Under the pieces are notes generated by a model. The model was given only the letters and a program-made list of their open reading frames with translations, was not told the DNA's origin and made no database searches. Below, piece by piece: positions 39,201 to 48,513 of a DNA stretch of 64,000 nt (positions are counted from its first letter, which is position 1; each line of letters starts with the position of its first letter). Source of the stretch: Oscillatoriophycideae cyanobacterium NC_groundwater_1537_Pr4_S-0.65um_50_18 (GTDB lineage Bacteria > Cyanobacteriota > Cyanobacteriia > Elainellales > Elainellaceae); NCBI GenBank assembly GCA_016208305.1, contig JACQYI010000056.1, forward strand, positions 1 through 64,000, in the 5' to 3' direction. Position numbers and translations under genes: made by a program.

Positions 39201-39226
39201 CAGCAATTTGCAGAATTCAAGAGATC

Positions 39227-40207
39227 CTAGAAGGTCATTTCAGCCGCTTGAACCCGCTCCACCTGCTTCTTCTTCAGCACCAGCATGATCTGAGACAGCG
39301 TGACAGCCCCCAAGAAGGCCAACAGACCTTTAATCCGGTTGGGGCTTTGCAGAACGATTTCTACATCTTTTTGTCCAAAGCCGCCCACATTAGGATTTGA
39401 GGTGATGGCAGCACCCGCAGCCACCTCTTCGCCCTGAGACACGATCAGCTCAGGCCCCGCAGGTACGGTATCTGTAGCCGTTGTGCCATCTGCCTTGGTG
39501 ATGGTGACGTCATAGCCGCCGTCATCTTTCTTGGCGATCGCAGATACGACTCCAGAGACAGAAGCGTTGTAGACAGTATTGTTGCTCTTTTCGCCCGTTG
39601 GGTAAACCTGGCCGCGACCCCGGTTAGCGCCCAGATGAATCTGGTATTTGCCAAACTGAACCGCTTTGTTGGTGCCAGGGTCAGGAGAGAGCACTGGGAA
39701 AACAATCTCCTGATATTGCTCACCGGGTAGAGGCCCAACCAGCACGATGTTTTCCTGGGTTTCGCTATAGGGTTGGAACAGGTAGCTAGGGCCTACCTCT
39801 TCCTTCATTTCTTCGGGAATCCGATCTTCTGGCGCAATTTTGAAGCCTTCTGGCAGCATTAGCACTGCGCCGACATTCAAACCGCCTTTGTCACCGTTGC
39901 TCAAAACCTGTTGGGTACTGAGGTCATAGGGAATCTTGACAACCGCTTTGAACACCGTATCGGGCAGCACTGACTGAGGCACTTCGACCTCGGACGGCTT
40001 AGCGGCAAGGTGGCAGTTTGCACAAACGATGCGACCTGTCGCTTCACGCGGGGAGGCATAGTTTTGCTGTGCCCAAAAAGGATAGGCAGCAGCAGATTGG
40101 GGCGTAACCAGGTCACTGCCCAAGAAAAGAGTAACCGTAGCCAAGGCAATGCAGAGAATCAGCTTTCGGCTGCGGGTCAAAAGGGTTGACCGAAGGGTTA
40201 GTCTCAT
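39227..40207 (-). CDS. petA: Apocytochrome f
   Basis: The 326-residue precursor has a 41-residue signal ending ...SAAA, so the mature protein begins YPFWAQQNY, where the N-terminal Tyr amino group is an axial haem ligand. The c-type haem site CANCH is at 62-66. A large lumenal domain and the C-terminal membrane helix ([27 protein letters not shown]) follow. It passes electrons from the Rieske protein to plastocyanin or cytochrome c6 in the b6f complex. It is the second gene of petC-petA, 74 bases after petC, and ends in a clear terminator. Confidence 0.97.
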   Translation of the reverse strand: MRLTLRSTLLTRSRKLILCIALATVTLFLGSDLVTPQSAAAYPFWAQQNYASPREATGRIVCANCHLAAKPSEVEVPQSVLPDTVFKAVVKIPYDLSTQQVLSNGDKGGLNVGAVLMLPEGFKIAPEDRIPEEMKEEVGPSYLFQPYSETQENIVLVGPLPGEQYQEIVFPVLSPDPGTNKAVQFGKYQIHLGANRGRGQVYPTGEKSNNTVYNASVSGVVSAIAKKDDGGYDVTITKADGTTATDTVPAGPELIVSQGEEVAAGAAITSNPNVGGFGQKDVEIVLQSPNRIKGLLAFLGAVTLSQIMLVLKKKQVERVQAAEMTF

Positions 40208-40281
40208 GGGTAACAGGCGTTCTTTAGACTTTACAAAAGACTTGACAAAGGATCTAGCAGGTGAGGGTCAGAGGCAGGACA

Positions 40282-40824
40282 TTAAGCCCACCAAGGCTCT
40301 TCTTCGGTACGGAAATCGGTCTCAGTCCACTGCGTGAAGGCAACCTTGCCATCTTCGGTAGCAGCAGCATGAACCAAAGCCAGCGACAAAGGTGCAGGGC
40401 CGCGCACAACTTTGCCTTCGCTGTTGTACTGAGAACCATGACAAGGGCACATGAACTTGTTCTCGTTCGCGTTCCAAGGAACGACACAGCCCAGGTGAGT
40501 GCAAACGGCGTTAAGACCATAGCTGGCGATCGCATCCGCCCCTTCAACAGTAATGTAGGTCGGGTCGCCCTTCAGTCCCTGAGCCAAAACCCGCTCACCT
40601 GTTTTGTGCTCTGCTAAAAACTTGCTCAGCACAATGTCATTGCCCAGAGCATCTTTAGCGGTGACACCGCCGCCCGCTCCGCCGCTAGACGGGGGAATAA
40701 AATACTTAACCACAGGATAGAGCGCGCCTAGCGCTGTGCCTGTGACTGCACCAAAAGTGAGCAGGTTCATGAATTGGCGACGACCCAAATCGGGTACATC
40801 AGGATTTCCAGAGAGTTGAGTCAT
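40282..40824 (-). CDS. petC: Cytochrome b6f Rieske iron-sulfur subunit
   Basis: A 180-residue protein with the Tat-like leader [15 protein letters not shown] whose hydrophobic stretch (to YFIPPSS) stays as the membrane anchor, a Gly-rich hinge (SGGAGGG), and a Rieske domain. The 2Fe-2S ligands are C108-T-H110 in CTHLGC and C126-P-C128-H129 in CPCHGS, with the disulfide Cys in both loops. It accepts electrons from plastoquinol and passes them to cytochrome f, encoded by the next gene. Several petC paralogues are usual in cyanobacteria; linkage to petA marks this as the main one. Confidence 0.97.
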   Translation of the reverse strand: MTQLSGNPDVPDLGRRQFMNLLTFGAVTGTALGALYPVVKYFIPPSSGGAGGGVTAKDALGNDIVLSKFLAEHKTGERVLAQGLKGDPTYITVEGADAIASYGLNAVCTHLGCVVPWNANENKFMCPCHGSQYNSEGKVVRGPAPLSLALVHAAATEDGKVAFTQWTETDFRTEEEPWWA

Positions 40825-41226
40825 GGTTTGACCAGAGAATATCAGTGAGAGGGGTTGTCAGGTCGCTACAGGCGGCAATTAAGTGACGCTATGCGCCCAC
40901 TTTTTTCTTAAGTCTGCTTCTTAAAGTGAGAATTGTGCAGACAGAAACATCAGGCTGTGAGGTTGAGTGAATCGCAAGTGCGATCGCCACTACCATCATT
41001 CAGCAAGAAGTTCACAGCTTTTCTACAGATATTATTGCATGGTATGCAGCCGCAATTTGTGGGCAGACCTCTGCAATATTCAAGATCAAGAGCTGTAGTT
41101 CTTCTAGCAGAGAATCCTGACAAAAGAAAATTCAGGTGCGCCATACCGCCAACCGGATGATGGCTGTATGAATTGCGGCTGTAGTATTATGGCTGTGCTT
41201 GCCGTTGTCTAGCCTGTACTCCCGTT
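40825..41226. other. Divergent upstream region of petC-petA
   Basis: Carries the petCA promoter and that of the secreted protein gene. Small open frames on both strands (for example 40933-41160) lack conserved features or ribosome-binding sites and are rejected. No strong palindrome was seen. Confidence 0.4.
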
Positions 41227-41949
41227 ATGCATCATTCTGATTTGCGATCGCCCCACCGCTTCTTGAGCAAAGCTCATTGGATTCGCCTGTCTGTCGCGCA
41301 ACTGGCATCGGCTGGATTGTTGGCTGCGGCAATCCCAGCTTCTGCTCTCACTTCTTACGACACCAACCATTCTGACAGCACCTATCGCAGCACCAGCGCT
41401 CACTACCGCACCTGTGTTGCTCAAATTACGGGAACCGGAATTGCTGCCGCTGATGCAACTGCCGCCTGTGCCGCTGCCCTCTACCCCAGAGACTTGGCAA
41501 AATGTGTCGTCAATATTGACTCTAAAACAGCACTGACGGCGACAGATGCGATCGCCAACTGTACGAAGGTGCGTCGCCCTGTCGAACTCTCTACCTGTGT
41601 AGTAGACATCGGCGATATTGACGATCCCACAGAATCGGCTCCCCTGCTCAACATTGTCGATCACTGTCGTCGTAGCCTACTGCCGCTGAGGTTTTCAGCT
41701 TGTGTCGTGGGGTTGAGAAGTCAGGTAGATTTTGCCACAACTGCCGCCTTGTCAGACTGCATCGCTGCCACTAACCGGCCCCGCAACGTGCTGCCCAATT
41801 TCCTTCCTGGCAGCATGACGCCTACAGAGCCACCCACCATGCAGCCCATGCCTGACGCAGTGCAGCCTGTGCCTGACGCAGTGCCTTTACCTGACGCAGT
41901 GCCTCTACCTGAAGCTGCTCCCTCTAACTCAGCAGAGCCTTCTCAGTAA
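41227..41949 (+). CDS. Secreted Cys-patterned repeat protein with Pro-rich tail
   Basis: 240 residues, family not recognised. SVAQLASAGLLAAAIPASA is a signal peptide. The exported part contains four diverged units in which a Cys precedes V(V/A) by one residue and a second Cys follows about 15-25 residues later: YRTCVAQITGTG..ATAACAA, LAKCVVNIDSKTA..AIANCTK, LSTCVVDIGDID..VDHCRR and FSACVVGLRS..ALSDCIA. Paired Cys in each unit suggest disulfides in the periplasm or thylakoid lumen. The C-terminus is low complexity, with tandem PDAVQPVPDAVPLPDAVPL. It is divergent from petC-petA and followed by a strong terminator. Confidence 0.7.
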   Translation: MHHSDLRSPHRFLSKAHWIRLSVAQLASAGLLAAAIPASALTSYDTNHSDSTYRSTSAHYRTCVAQITGTGIAAADATAACAAALYPRDLAKCVVNIDSKTALTATDAIANCTKVRRPVELSTCVVDIGDIDDPTESAPLLNIVDHCRRSLLPLRFSACVVGLRSQVDFATTAALSDCIAATNRPRNVLPNFLPGSMTPTEPPTMQPMPDAVQPVPDAVPLPDAVPLPEAAPSNSAEPSQ

Positions 41950-41980
41950 TATCAAATCCGCACAGATATCGTTCATCAGC

Positions 41981-42015
41981 AAAAAACGCGTGGCGAAGAG
42001 TGCCACGCGTTTTTT
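41981..42015. terminator. Bidirectional rho-independent terminator
   Basis: AAAAAACGCGTGGC, a 7-base loop and GCCACGCGTTTTTT give a 9-bp GC-rich stem extended by A/T pairing, with T tracts on both strands. It ends the secreted-protein gene and can also serve the minus-strand TPR gene. Confidence 0.88.
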
Positions 42016-42092
42016 AGGATCTTCTAGAAAACAACCAGAAACCTTTAGAAAGGGTGCATCTCGTCGTTAGGGGAGCAGAAATTTTGAGTAAT

Positions 42093-42145
42093 GAGAGAGT
42101 GGCATGATGGGAGAGCCAACGGCGATCGCATCATGCCACTCTCTC
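42093..42145. repeat. 16-bp inverted repeat between convergent genes
   Basis: GAGAGAGTGGCATGAT (42093-42108) is exactly complementary to 42130-42145 across a 21-base loop that includes GGCGATCGC. It lies 78 bases beyond the terminator above and 54 before the stop of the TPR gene, so termination is one possible role. No T tract follows. Confidence 0.6.
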
Positions 42146-42199
42146 GCTCTCGTAACATCTAGAGGCTTCCCCAACTGCTAGATGCGCCCCTCCAGAAAT

Positions 42200-43195
42200 T
42201 TACTGTCTCTGTTGATTGCTCTGTTGATTGCCCTGCCAGTTAACCGACCCACTGCTGCAAGCATCGGGGTTGCGATTGCGCGACTGCTGGAAGGTGCGGC
42301 ACCCTTCTCGGCTCAGTTGCCGGACAAGGCTCTCAGGAAAGCGATCGCGCAATGCCCAGGCTTTACGGAAAAAGCGGACGCTGTCTTGACGGGTTTTGCT
42401 TTGCTCATCGCCCTGAAGCTTGTCGCTCTTTAGCCGCAGGATTTGTGCCTTGAGGTAAAACAATTCTGGGTTAACGCCCCCCGGTGTGAGCTTGATGGCT
42501 TGTTCCACAGCCGTCAGCGCTTTGTCGGGCTGCTCTAAATCGCGGTAGCCGATGGCAATGCCCCGCTGTGCCAAATATTCCGGCGCAGCATTAGAGGTGA
42601 GTCGCTCGATCGCCTGGTCAGGATTGGCAAAGGGCAGGTTAACGGCCAACATCAGATCCATATAGCCCTTCATCAGATTTAACTCTGGATCTTGAGGCGC
42701 AATCTTCTCGGCCTGAGACAAATTGTCAAAAACCTGCTGGAGTTTCGCTAAGACTGTCGGTGTTGCAGCTACCGTTCCCTGTGTAGACAGCGTGTAAGCT
42801 CCTTCGAGGAAATGTCCTGCAGCGACGTAAAGATGCCCTCTCAACGCATCACTAGCCACCAGCTTTTCAGCCGTTTCGCGCGTGAGGCGGGCGCTTTCGC
42901 CCATCGTTTCCCAGTCCTGATCAACATAGGCAAGCGCGGCTAGCATGGCATGAGCAAGCGGCTCATCTGGCTCAGCCGCTCGCAGCATTTGCTCTGCCTG
43001 CTGATAGTTGCCTTGCTCAAATAGCGTCTTGAAAGCCTCTTCTGTCTTGGGTCCAATTGCACGCGCATCGCCACTGCGAAACGGATCGGCTTGAGCAGGA
43101 TGGAGCCAAAGACTGAGCATGAGGCTGAGGGCGATCGCCGTCCCCATTCTGTTAATCGGGTATCTGAAGAATTTTGAAAATAAGCGGATTGTCAT
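42200..43195 (-). CDS. Exported TPR-repeat protein
   Basis: About 331 residues from ATG 43195; the frame extends to a GTG at 43267, but the added residues are polar and unconserved. MGTAIALSLMLSLWLHPAQA, shortly after the start, is a signal peptide or anchor. The body is helical, with TPR-like units such as EEAFKTLFEQGNYQQAEQMLRAAEPDEPLAHAMLAALAYV and IAIGYRDLEQPDKALTAVEQAIKLTPGG. It resembles the cyanobacterial Sll0314-type periplasmic proteins, whose role is unclear. The C-terminus is Asn/Gln/Ser-rich. Confidence 0.75.
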   Translation of the reverse strand: MTIRLFSKFFRYPINRMGTAIALSLMLSLWLHPAQADPFRSGDARAIGPKTEEAFKTLFEQGNYQQAEQMLRAAEPDEPLAHAMLAALAYVDQDWETMGESARLTRETAEKLVASDALRGHLYVAAGHFLEGAYTLSTQGTVAATPTVLAKLQQVFDNLSQAEKIAPQDPELNLMKGYMDLMLAVNLPFANPDQAIERLTSNAAPEYLAQRGIAIGYRDLEQPDKALTAVEQAIKLTPGGVNPELFYLKAQILRLKSDKLQGDEQSKTRQDSVRFFRKAWALRDRFPESLVRQLSREGCRTFQQSRNRNPDACSSGSVNWQGNQQSNQQRQ

Positions 43196-43594
43196 AGCGG
43201 TTTTTGTCGTCGTTGCAAGTCTTTGCTTAAAGTCTTTGAACTCCAATTTAGCCTTTTGTGAATTCACTGGAGTCGGAGGTCAAGAAAAATGCCCTTAATA
43301 TTGTGCGATCGCCCCTGGTTTTTGCCGTGGAGTCTAGATGACATCAACGATAATTTTTACCTAAATTTTCTCAAACATTTATTCTGAGAAGCTTGGGAAT
43401 CGATGGGGGAATAGCAGCACTGACGCGATCGGCTCTTACAGGGTTCCGGCGATCGCCTGGTACCGATTCTTTCACCTGCCGCAGCGACTGCACCACCCCA
43501 ATCCTCACCTCGCTGTTTACGGCTATACAGATCTCAGCCACAAAAAATGAGGTGGACTCTGTCCACCCCACCACATTCGAAAATAACGATCTGC

Positions 43595-45061
43595 TTAGAC
43601 TTTATGCATCTCGTCAAATCTGAGGTGCGAAGCCTCAATATCCCGCTCCATTTCTTCAATCACACCCGGAGCTTTCATCCGCAAATACATAAACCAGCCT
43701 GCCCCGATCGCCAGGTACGCCAGGAAGAAGTAGGGGAAAATATTATAGGGCGCGGGTGGAACAGGAAAGAGGCTATTTTCGCCAGGGATGCCAATACTGC
43801 TAATGACCGGAATCATCATAAACAGGACACCCAACGCAGAAAACAAGATATGTCTCAGCCGCAGCCGACCCTCACGCGCCAAGTAGCAGGGGGCAGCGAT
43901 CGAGATCAGAATGTAGGCAACGAGAAACCCGTAGGTGGCGATCGTGCCAAAGTAGGCAAAGCTATCCAATACGGCCACACCCGACAGCAGCGTTCCCCCC
44001 GTGATAGCCAAAATCAGCAATGCCGAGAGAGTGACAGCCACATGGGGCGTTTCGTTGCGGCCATGTGCCCGACCAATCCGCCGATGCAAAACCCCATGCC
44101 GCCCCATCGTAAACAAAATCCTTGAGCAGGCATTGATACAGGCAATGGCACAGGCAAACATGCTAATAGCAGCACAAAGCGAAATCAGAATGCCAAAGAA
44201 TCCAACTCCCATCGCTTCTGCCAGATCACTCAGCGGTGCAGTACTTTGGCCTAGCGTAATGGGCATGCCGCTAAAGCCCAGCACTTCAACATAGGACATC
44301 ACGATAAAGAACAATCCAGACGCCACTGTGCTAAGAATCACGGCTCTGGGGATGGTGCGCAGCGGTGCTTTGGCTTCCTCTCCCAACGTTGTAGCGCTCT
44401 CGAACCCTACATAGCTCAAGACACCCAACACCAATCCGTACATAATGCCGCTGGGTTGTGCCCCTTGCAACGTGAGCTGTGCCGGGTCAATCACGGTACC
44501 TTTTTTGAAGACGACGATCGCAGCCAGTAGCAAAATCAAGCCAACCGAGACTAGCTCTAGGATCAGCATGAGAGCGGCTGAAAGCTGCACATCTTTATAG
44601 GCAAAATACCAAGCCAGACCCAGACCCGCCACCAGCAAAAACAAAGGAGCGAGGGGAATGCCCAATGGCGCGAAGATCGCTTGCACAAAGTTGATAAAGC
44701 CGCACTGCACCGCCATTGCAGTAAACAAATACGCCAAAATTAGCGACCAGCCTGTGATTACGCCTGCGGTCGCGCCCAGCCCTTTGGTAATGTAAGCGTA
44801 GAGCGATCCGGGCGAAGCCGAGCGACGCGCAAACTGATTGATATTTGTCCCTACGAAGACAAGACCAATCGTGGCAATTAGATAGGTAAACCAGGTTCCT
44901 GTTCCAGAACTGGCAAACACCAAAGCAATCGTCAGGGCAGGAGCGGCCGTAGGGGCAATATTGGCGATCGACTGTGCCAACACTTCTGAGAATGGCAAAC
45001 ATTCGGGTCGCAAACCCGAACGAGATAAAATAGAAACCTCTGATCTAGTTTTAGTATCCAT
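43595..45061 (-). CDS. APC-superfamily amino acid/amine permease
   Basis: A 488-residue transporter with about 12 membrane helices. The N-terminal IANIAPTAAPALTIALVFASSGTGTWFTYLIA and FARRSASPGSLYAYITKGLG carry the unwound TM1 and the SPGSLY motif of the APC fold, and GFESATTLGEEAKAPLRTIPRAV is the TM6-loop signature. The gene lies 95 bases downstream of the copper amine oxidase gene on the same strand, so it is likely co-transcribed and may import the amine that the oxidase consumes. The substrate itself is inferred from context only. Confidence 0.85.
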   Translation of the reverse strand: MDTKTRSEVSILSRSGLRPECLPFSEVLAQSIANIAPTAAPALTIALVFASSGTGTWFTYLIATIGLVFVGTNINQFARRSASPGSLYAYITKGLGATAGVITGWSLILAYLFTAMAVQCGFINFVQAIFAPLGIPLAPLFLLVAGLGLAWYFAYKDVQLSAALMLILELVSVGLILLLAAIVVFKKGTVIDPAQLTLQGAQPSGIMYGLVLGVLSYVGFESATTLGEEAKAPLRTIPRAVILSTVASGLFFIVMSYVEVLGFSGMPITLGQSTAPLSDLAEAMGVGFFGILISLCAAISMFACAIACINACSRILFTMGRHGVLHRRIGRAHGRNETPHVAVTLSALLILAITGGTLLSGVAVLDSFAYFGTIATYGFLVAYILISIAAPCYLAREGRLRLRHILFSALGVLFMMIPVISSIGIPGENSLFPVPPAPYNIFPYFFLAYLAIGAGWFMYLRMKAPGVIEEMERDIEASHLRFDEMHKV

Positions 45062-45156
45062 AGAAGTTGCAAGGTAGACTGCGGTGAATCAAATGAAAGA
45101 TTCCACTCAAAGCACCAAAGCACAGAGAGTGGAATCTTGCGGACACTCAGCTAAAC

Positions 45157-47100
45157 CTAATGACACTTGTGCTTAGCCACTGATGGCGGTACATCATTAG
45201 CGGGGTTTAGATCAAAGAAATTGACAGGCTTGAGCATAAAGCCGATGTATGCGGTTGGCATTACAGGCCAATCTTCAGCGCGAGGAACATGGGTGTGCGC
45301 CATCGTGTACCACAGCACGATATCGGTGTCCTCAACGGATTCATTAGCAGCCGTCCATTGCGGCAAACCTGCCCCCCCTGAATGTTGGTTAGGATACTCT
45401 CCAGCCGGATAGCGCTCGGCTGCATCGTAGGGAGTTACCCACAGGTGTTTCGTCATGTATCCCGCCCGCTTCATCACGCTAGAATTCGGCAGGGCAAACG
45501 GCAACCCATTCTCGCCGTGAACCAGCTTGTAGCTGACGGGATAACCCATGCGGTTGGTCTTAGCAGGATTCACGACTTTCCAGTAGCGCGCCTTGAAGGG
45601 ATCAATCAATCGCTGAGCTTCCTGCTCAGTTTTGAGCAATGTTGACTTAGCATAAAAGGCGTTTCCGTAGGGATTCTCTTCTGGAGGTGCAGGTTCAGTA
45701 TCGACCTCGTATACCGAGTTATTCATCCCATCTACCGACATATCCAAACGCACGCTGAAGATATGTTGATGATTTTGAGCATAGAGCTGAGGTGCAATCA
45801 GCGTTCCATATTTGGGTACAACATCAGGTGCAACAGCGGTCGTGTTCATCATACCCGTCAGCTTTGCCTCGTACTGAATGGACCCATCCTGATAGAAGTA
45901 CCAGAAAAAGCCATATTCGTAGTTACCGACAGTCGCAATAAACGAAACAACCAAACGCCGCGATCGCCGCACTTCAGTCTGATCGGTGCGCCAGTCCATA
46001 TGTTTCCAGAGAATGCCATAGTCTTCTTCATGCAGACAAACGGCATTTTTGATGATGACAGGTTCCCCTTTGCTGTTGGACAGCGTGGCATCAAAATACT
46101 GAATGACACCCAAACAGTCGCAGCCCAGCGTCAAAGAGTTTGCCAGCATGCCCACGCCATACTCGCCCACATCAAAGGCATTTTTGCGGTAGCACTGCAC
46201 CTGGGGATCGCCATAGGGCACCGTCATTTCTGCCAGCGATGCCCGATATAAAATGGGACGCACTTGGCCTTGATCTTCGTAGCCCACCGTATGGAGAACT
46301 AACCCTTCACGCGGCGTAAAGCCAATCCGCATTCTCCACTTTTGCCAACGCACTTCCTGCCCTTGCACCGTGAAACTTGGCCCTTCAGGCTGCACAATTT
46401 CTAGCGGCTTCAAATCGGTGCGGAAGTTTTTGACATGTTCCGTCGTGTAGTTACAGTCTTCCGGCGGAATGGGCACAACCCCGTGATCTTCAACGCGAAG
46501 CACCTGCATGGCGTTAAGGTCTACGATCGCCAGTACTCCCTCAACGGGGTGAGCATAAAGGTTATCGGTCGGGTGGCTGCGCACCCAGCACAAGGTTCGC
46601 ACCAAACGTCGTCCTGTATCCCCTTCGGGTTCGTCACCGTAGTAACCTGCCGACCAAGGATCGATCGCCACCAGGCTCATATCTGTGATGCCACGCTTCT
46701 GGAGTGCCGCCTGAAAATCAGGATCGGCTCGAACCGCTGCTTCGCACTCAAAAAACTCATCAAGAGCGATCGCGGGCTGCACGCCTGGAATGAGCTTCCA
46801 GGAGGTGACGGCATTAGCCGTGAGGGAGACAATAGCCTCATAGGTGCCGCGACTAGCGTTATCAAGCAACACCATTTCCACTTCACGGTCAAAAGGCTGT
46901 CCCGATTCAAAGCTCAATACTGTGCCCTTGGGAGGCTCATGTAGCGAGACTGAAATAAACCGAACTTGCTCACCTAAATTCTGCTGTGTTTTAACAAGGC
47001 TAACCGCTGCCTCAATCTCGGCAGCGCTAAGGGGGTCTAGGGGATGTTTGGGTTCACTTTCTGGTTTCGACAATACAGGCTTTTCCAAACTCGCAGTCAT
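45157..47100 (-). CDS. Copper-containing primary-amine oxidase
   Basis: A 647-residue topaquinone (TPQ) enzyme that converts primary amines to aldehydes with release of NH3 and H2O2. The TPQ precursor is Tyr394 in VGNYEYG, the catalytic base is Asp310 in FDVGEYGVG, and the copper ligands are His444 and His446 (NHQHIF) with His604 (AHTHVPR). Length and spacing match the bacterial histamine/phenethylamine oxidase type. No signal peptide is present, so it is probably cytoplasmic. It is followed by an APC permease and divergent from a FadR-type regulator, which suggests amine use as a nitrogen source under that regulator's control. Confidence 0.94.
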   Translation of the reverse strand: MTASLEKPVLSKPESEPKHPLDPLSAAEIEAAVSLVKTQQNLGEQVRFISVSLHEPPKGTVLSFESGQPFDREVEMVLLDNASRGTYEAIVSLTANAVTSWKLIPGVQPAIALDEFFECEAAVRADPDFQAALQKRGITDMSLVAIDPWSAGYYGDEPEGDTGRRLVRTLCWVRSHPTDNLYAHPVEGVLAIVDLNAMQVLRVEDHGVVPIPPEDCNYTTEHVKNFRTDLKPLEIVQPEGPSFTVQGQEVRWQKWRMRIGFTPREGLVLHTVGYEDQGQVRPILYRASLAEMTVPYGDPQVQCYRKNAFDVGEYGVGMLANSLTLGCDCLGVIQYFDATLSNSKGEPVIIKNAVCLHEEDYGILWKHMDWRTDQTEVRRSRRLVVSFIATVGNYEYGFFWYFYQDGSIQYEAKLTGMMNTTAVAPDVVPKYGTLIAPQLYAQNHQHIFSVRLDMSVDGMNNSVYEVDTEPAPPEENPYGNAFYAKSTLLKTEQEAQRLIDPFKARYWKVVNPAKTNRMGYPVSYKLVHGENGLPFALPNSSVMKRAGYMTKHLWVTPYDAAERYPAGEYPNQHSGGAGLPQWTAANESVEDTDIVLWYTMAHTHVPRAEDWPVMPTAYIGFMLKPVNFFDLNPANDVPPSVAKHKCH

Positions 47101-47453
47101 AGTTTCTCCAGGAACTTGGCAGATAACAGAATGAGTTTACCTAAACCCGCCCACACAAAAACCGATCGCCATAACCCGCTACAGATAAGGGCGATCGCCA
47201 TTCGTAATGTGAGCCGAGATAGGACAAAATTTAACGCGATGCAAAATAAAGGTACAATTCTGTACCTTTAAAGTAAATGATTTACGGTCACAAGTTCGTA
47301 GCCAGAATAACAATTGCTCAGCGGTTAGGCAACAGAGGAAACAGATTTCCCTCTCATCAGGTTAATAATCTCAGGATTGGAGATAATAAGCTGCTAGTAG
47401 TATCTTCTTCTGTAACAACCCCCTAGTCAGTTGGCGCAAAAGTAATAAGTCCT
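47101..47453. promoter_or_regulatory. Divergent promoter region of the amine cluster
   Basis: The 353 bases between the amine oxidase and regulator start codons carry the operator-like palindrome at 47247-47270 and several HIP1-type GCGATCGC sites near 47162-47200. No coding frame is convincing. Confidence 0.6.
47247..47270. promoter_or_regulatory. Candidate FadR/GntR operator
   Basis: TAAAGGTACA-ATTC-TGTACCTTTA is a perfect 10-bp inverted repeat with a 4-base spacer, centred 147 bases before the oxidase start and 195 before the regulator start. FadR-group GntR proteins bind short palindromes with a GGT..ACC core. The position in a divergent intergenic region next to its regulator makes this the natural autoregulatory and operon operator. 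Confidence 0.65.
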
Positions 47454-48221
47454 ATGACCGCTGGGTATTTTTCATTTCCTGCAATTCCCAAGCGTCCGAT
47501 GCTCACACCCGCAGAGGCGCTGTTAAGAGGGCTTAAACCGACCACAAATGCCTTTGAAGTGACCATTGAGCGGTTAGGCTCAGTCGTGCGCATGGGGCTA
47601 TATGAGCCGGGTGCTCGATTGCCTTCAGAGAGAGAAATTGCCGAAATTATGGGTATCAGCCGCACGACTGTGCGCGAAGCGATTCGCGTGTTGTCCGAGC
47701 AAGGCATTCTCACCGTCAAGCGAGGCAGGGCGGGCGGAACGTTTGTCTCTGAAACGCTCATGCCGCCCAACGTGATGCAATTTCGCCGTCAGTTTCATGA
47801 TGCAGGGCGATCGCTATCAGATATCCTCGATCATCGCCTGATTGTAGAAGCCGGAATTGCAGAGCTAGCTGCCCAACGCGCCACGATTGAACACACCGAC
47901 GAGCTGCAGGATCTCATTCATGCAATGCGCCATGTCGAAGATGACTTTACGGCTTATCGCAAACTGGATACAAGATTTCATTTGGTGATTGCTCAAGCTA
48001 CAAACAATAGCCAACTGCAAGCCGTAATTGCTGACATCCATGCTGACTTATCTGAGTTGGCACTTGTTGTTCCCTATAGCAAAGCAGCATTAACGTACTC
48101 TACTAGTAAGCACCAAAAAATTGTTGACGCAATTAAAGCCCGTCGTGCATGTCTGGCGCGCCAACTCATGCAAGAGCATGTAAAAGCTTCTAATAGTTTT
48201 CTCACCGGACTTCTGGGCTAA
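47454..48221 (+). CDS. GntR-family regulator, FadR/FCD subgroup
   Basis: A 255-residue regulator. The N-terminal winged helix is clear: GARLPSEREIAEIMGISRTTVREAIRVLSEQGILTVKRGRAGGTFVSE. The C-terminal helical FCD domain follows, with DHRLIVEAGIAELAAQRAT, the DTRFHLVIAQATNN block with a metal-binding His, and a later HQKIVDAIKARRACLARQLMQEHV with a second His. FCD proteins sense small carboxylates or amine-derived acids. Divergence from the oxidase-permease pair and the palindrome between them point to local control, probably repression relieved by a substrate or product. Confidence 0.9.
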   Translation: MTAGYFSFPAIPKRPMLTPAEALLRGLKPTTNAFEVTIERLGSVVRMGLYEPGARLPSEREIAEIMGISRTTVREAIRVLSEQGILTVKRGRAGGTFVSETLMPPNVMQFRRQFHDAGRSLSDILDHRLIVEAGIAELAAQRATIEHTDELQDLIHAMRHVEDDFTAYRKLDTRFHLVIAQATNNSQLQAVIADIHADLSELALVVPYSKAALTYSTSKHQKIVDAIKARRACLARQLMQEHVKASNSFLTGLLG

Positions 48222-48513
48222 GCGCAATCGCTCTCTGGAGTGAATTGTTGCGTAGATTCGCTGCACAACAATTCACACCTTTATGCAAGGCATTGCATGC
48301 GTGAGGCTAATAGGATTACATATTTTTGTAAACTTCCGTTCATAATGCGTTTACAAAAACATCCCACCTCAGCGTATGCTCCGAAACACCGATTTGCCAT
48401 CACGCAGGATACTTCTATGGATGGGTGCGCAACTCTAAAGATTCCGATAAATTTATGCAAAAGGTTGCAAATTTAGATGCCCGAACGTGGGTGTAATTAG
48501 GAGCTAACAGACT

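Noticed and set aside
41821-41940. Tandem repeat near 41840-41930
   Set aside because: It is the coding repeat for the PDAV-rich tail of the secreted protein, not an independent element.
43547-44125. 192-codon plus-strand frame over the end of the permease gene
   Set aside because: Its sequence is rich in Gln, Arg and His and lies opposite membrane-helix codons of the APC permease; typical shadow frame.
45763-46251. 162-codon plus-strand frame inside the amine oxidase gene
   Set aside because: Antisense to the region that encodes the TPQ and copper sites; no family features of its own.
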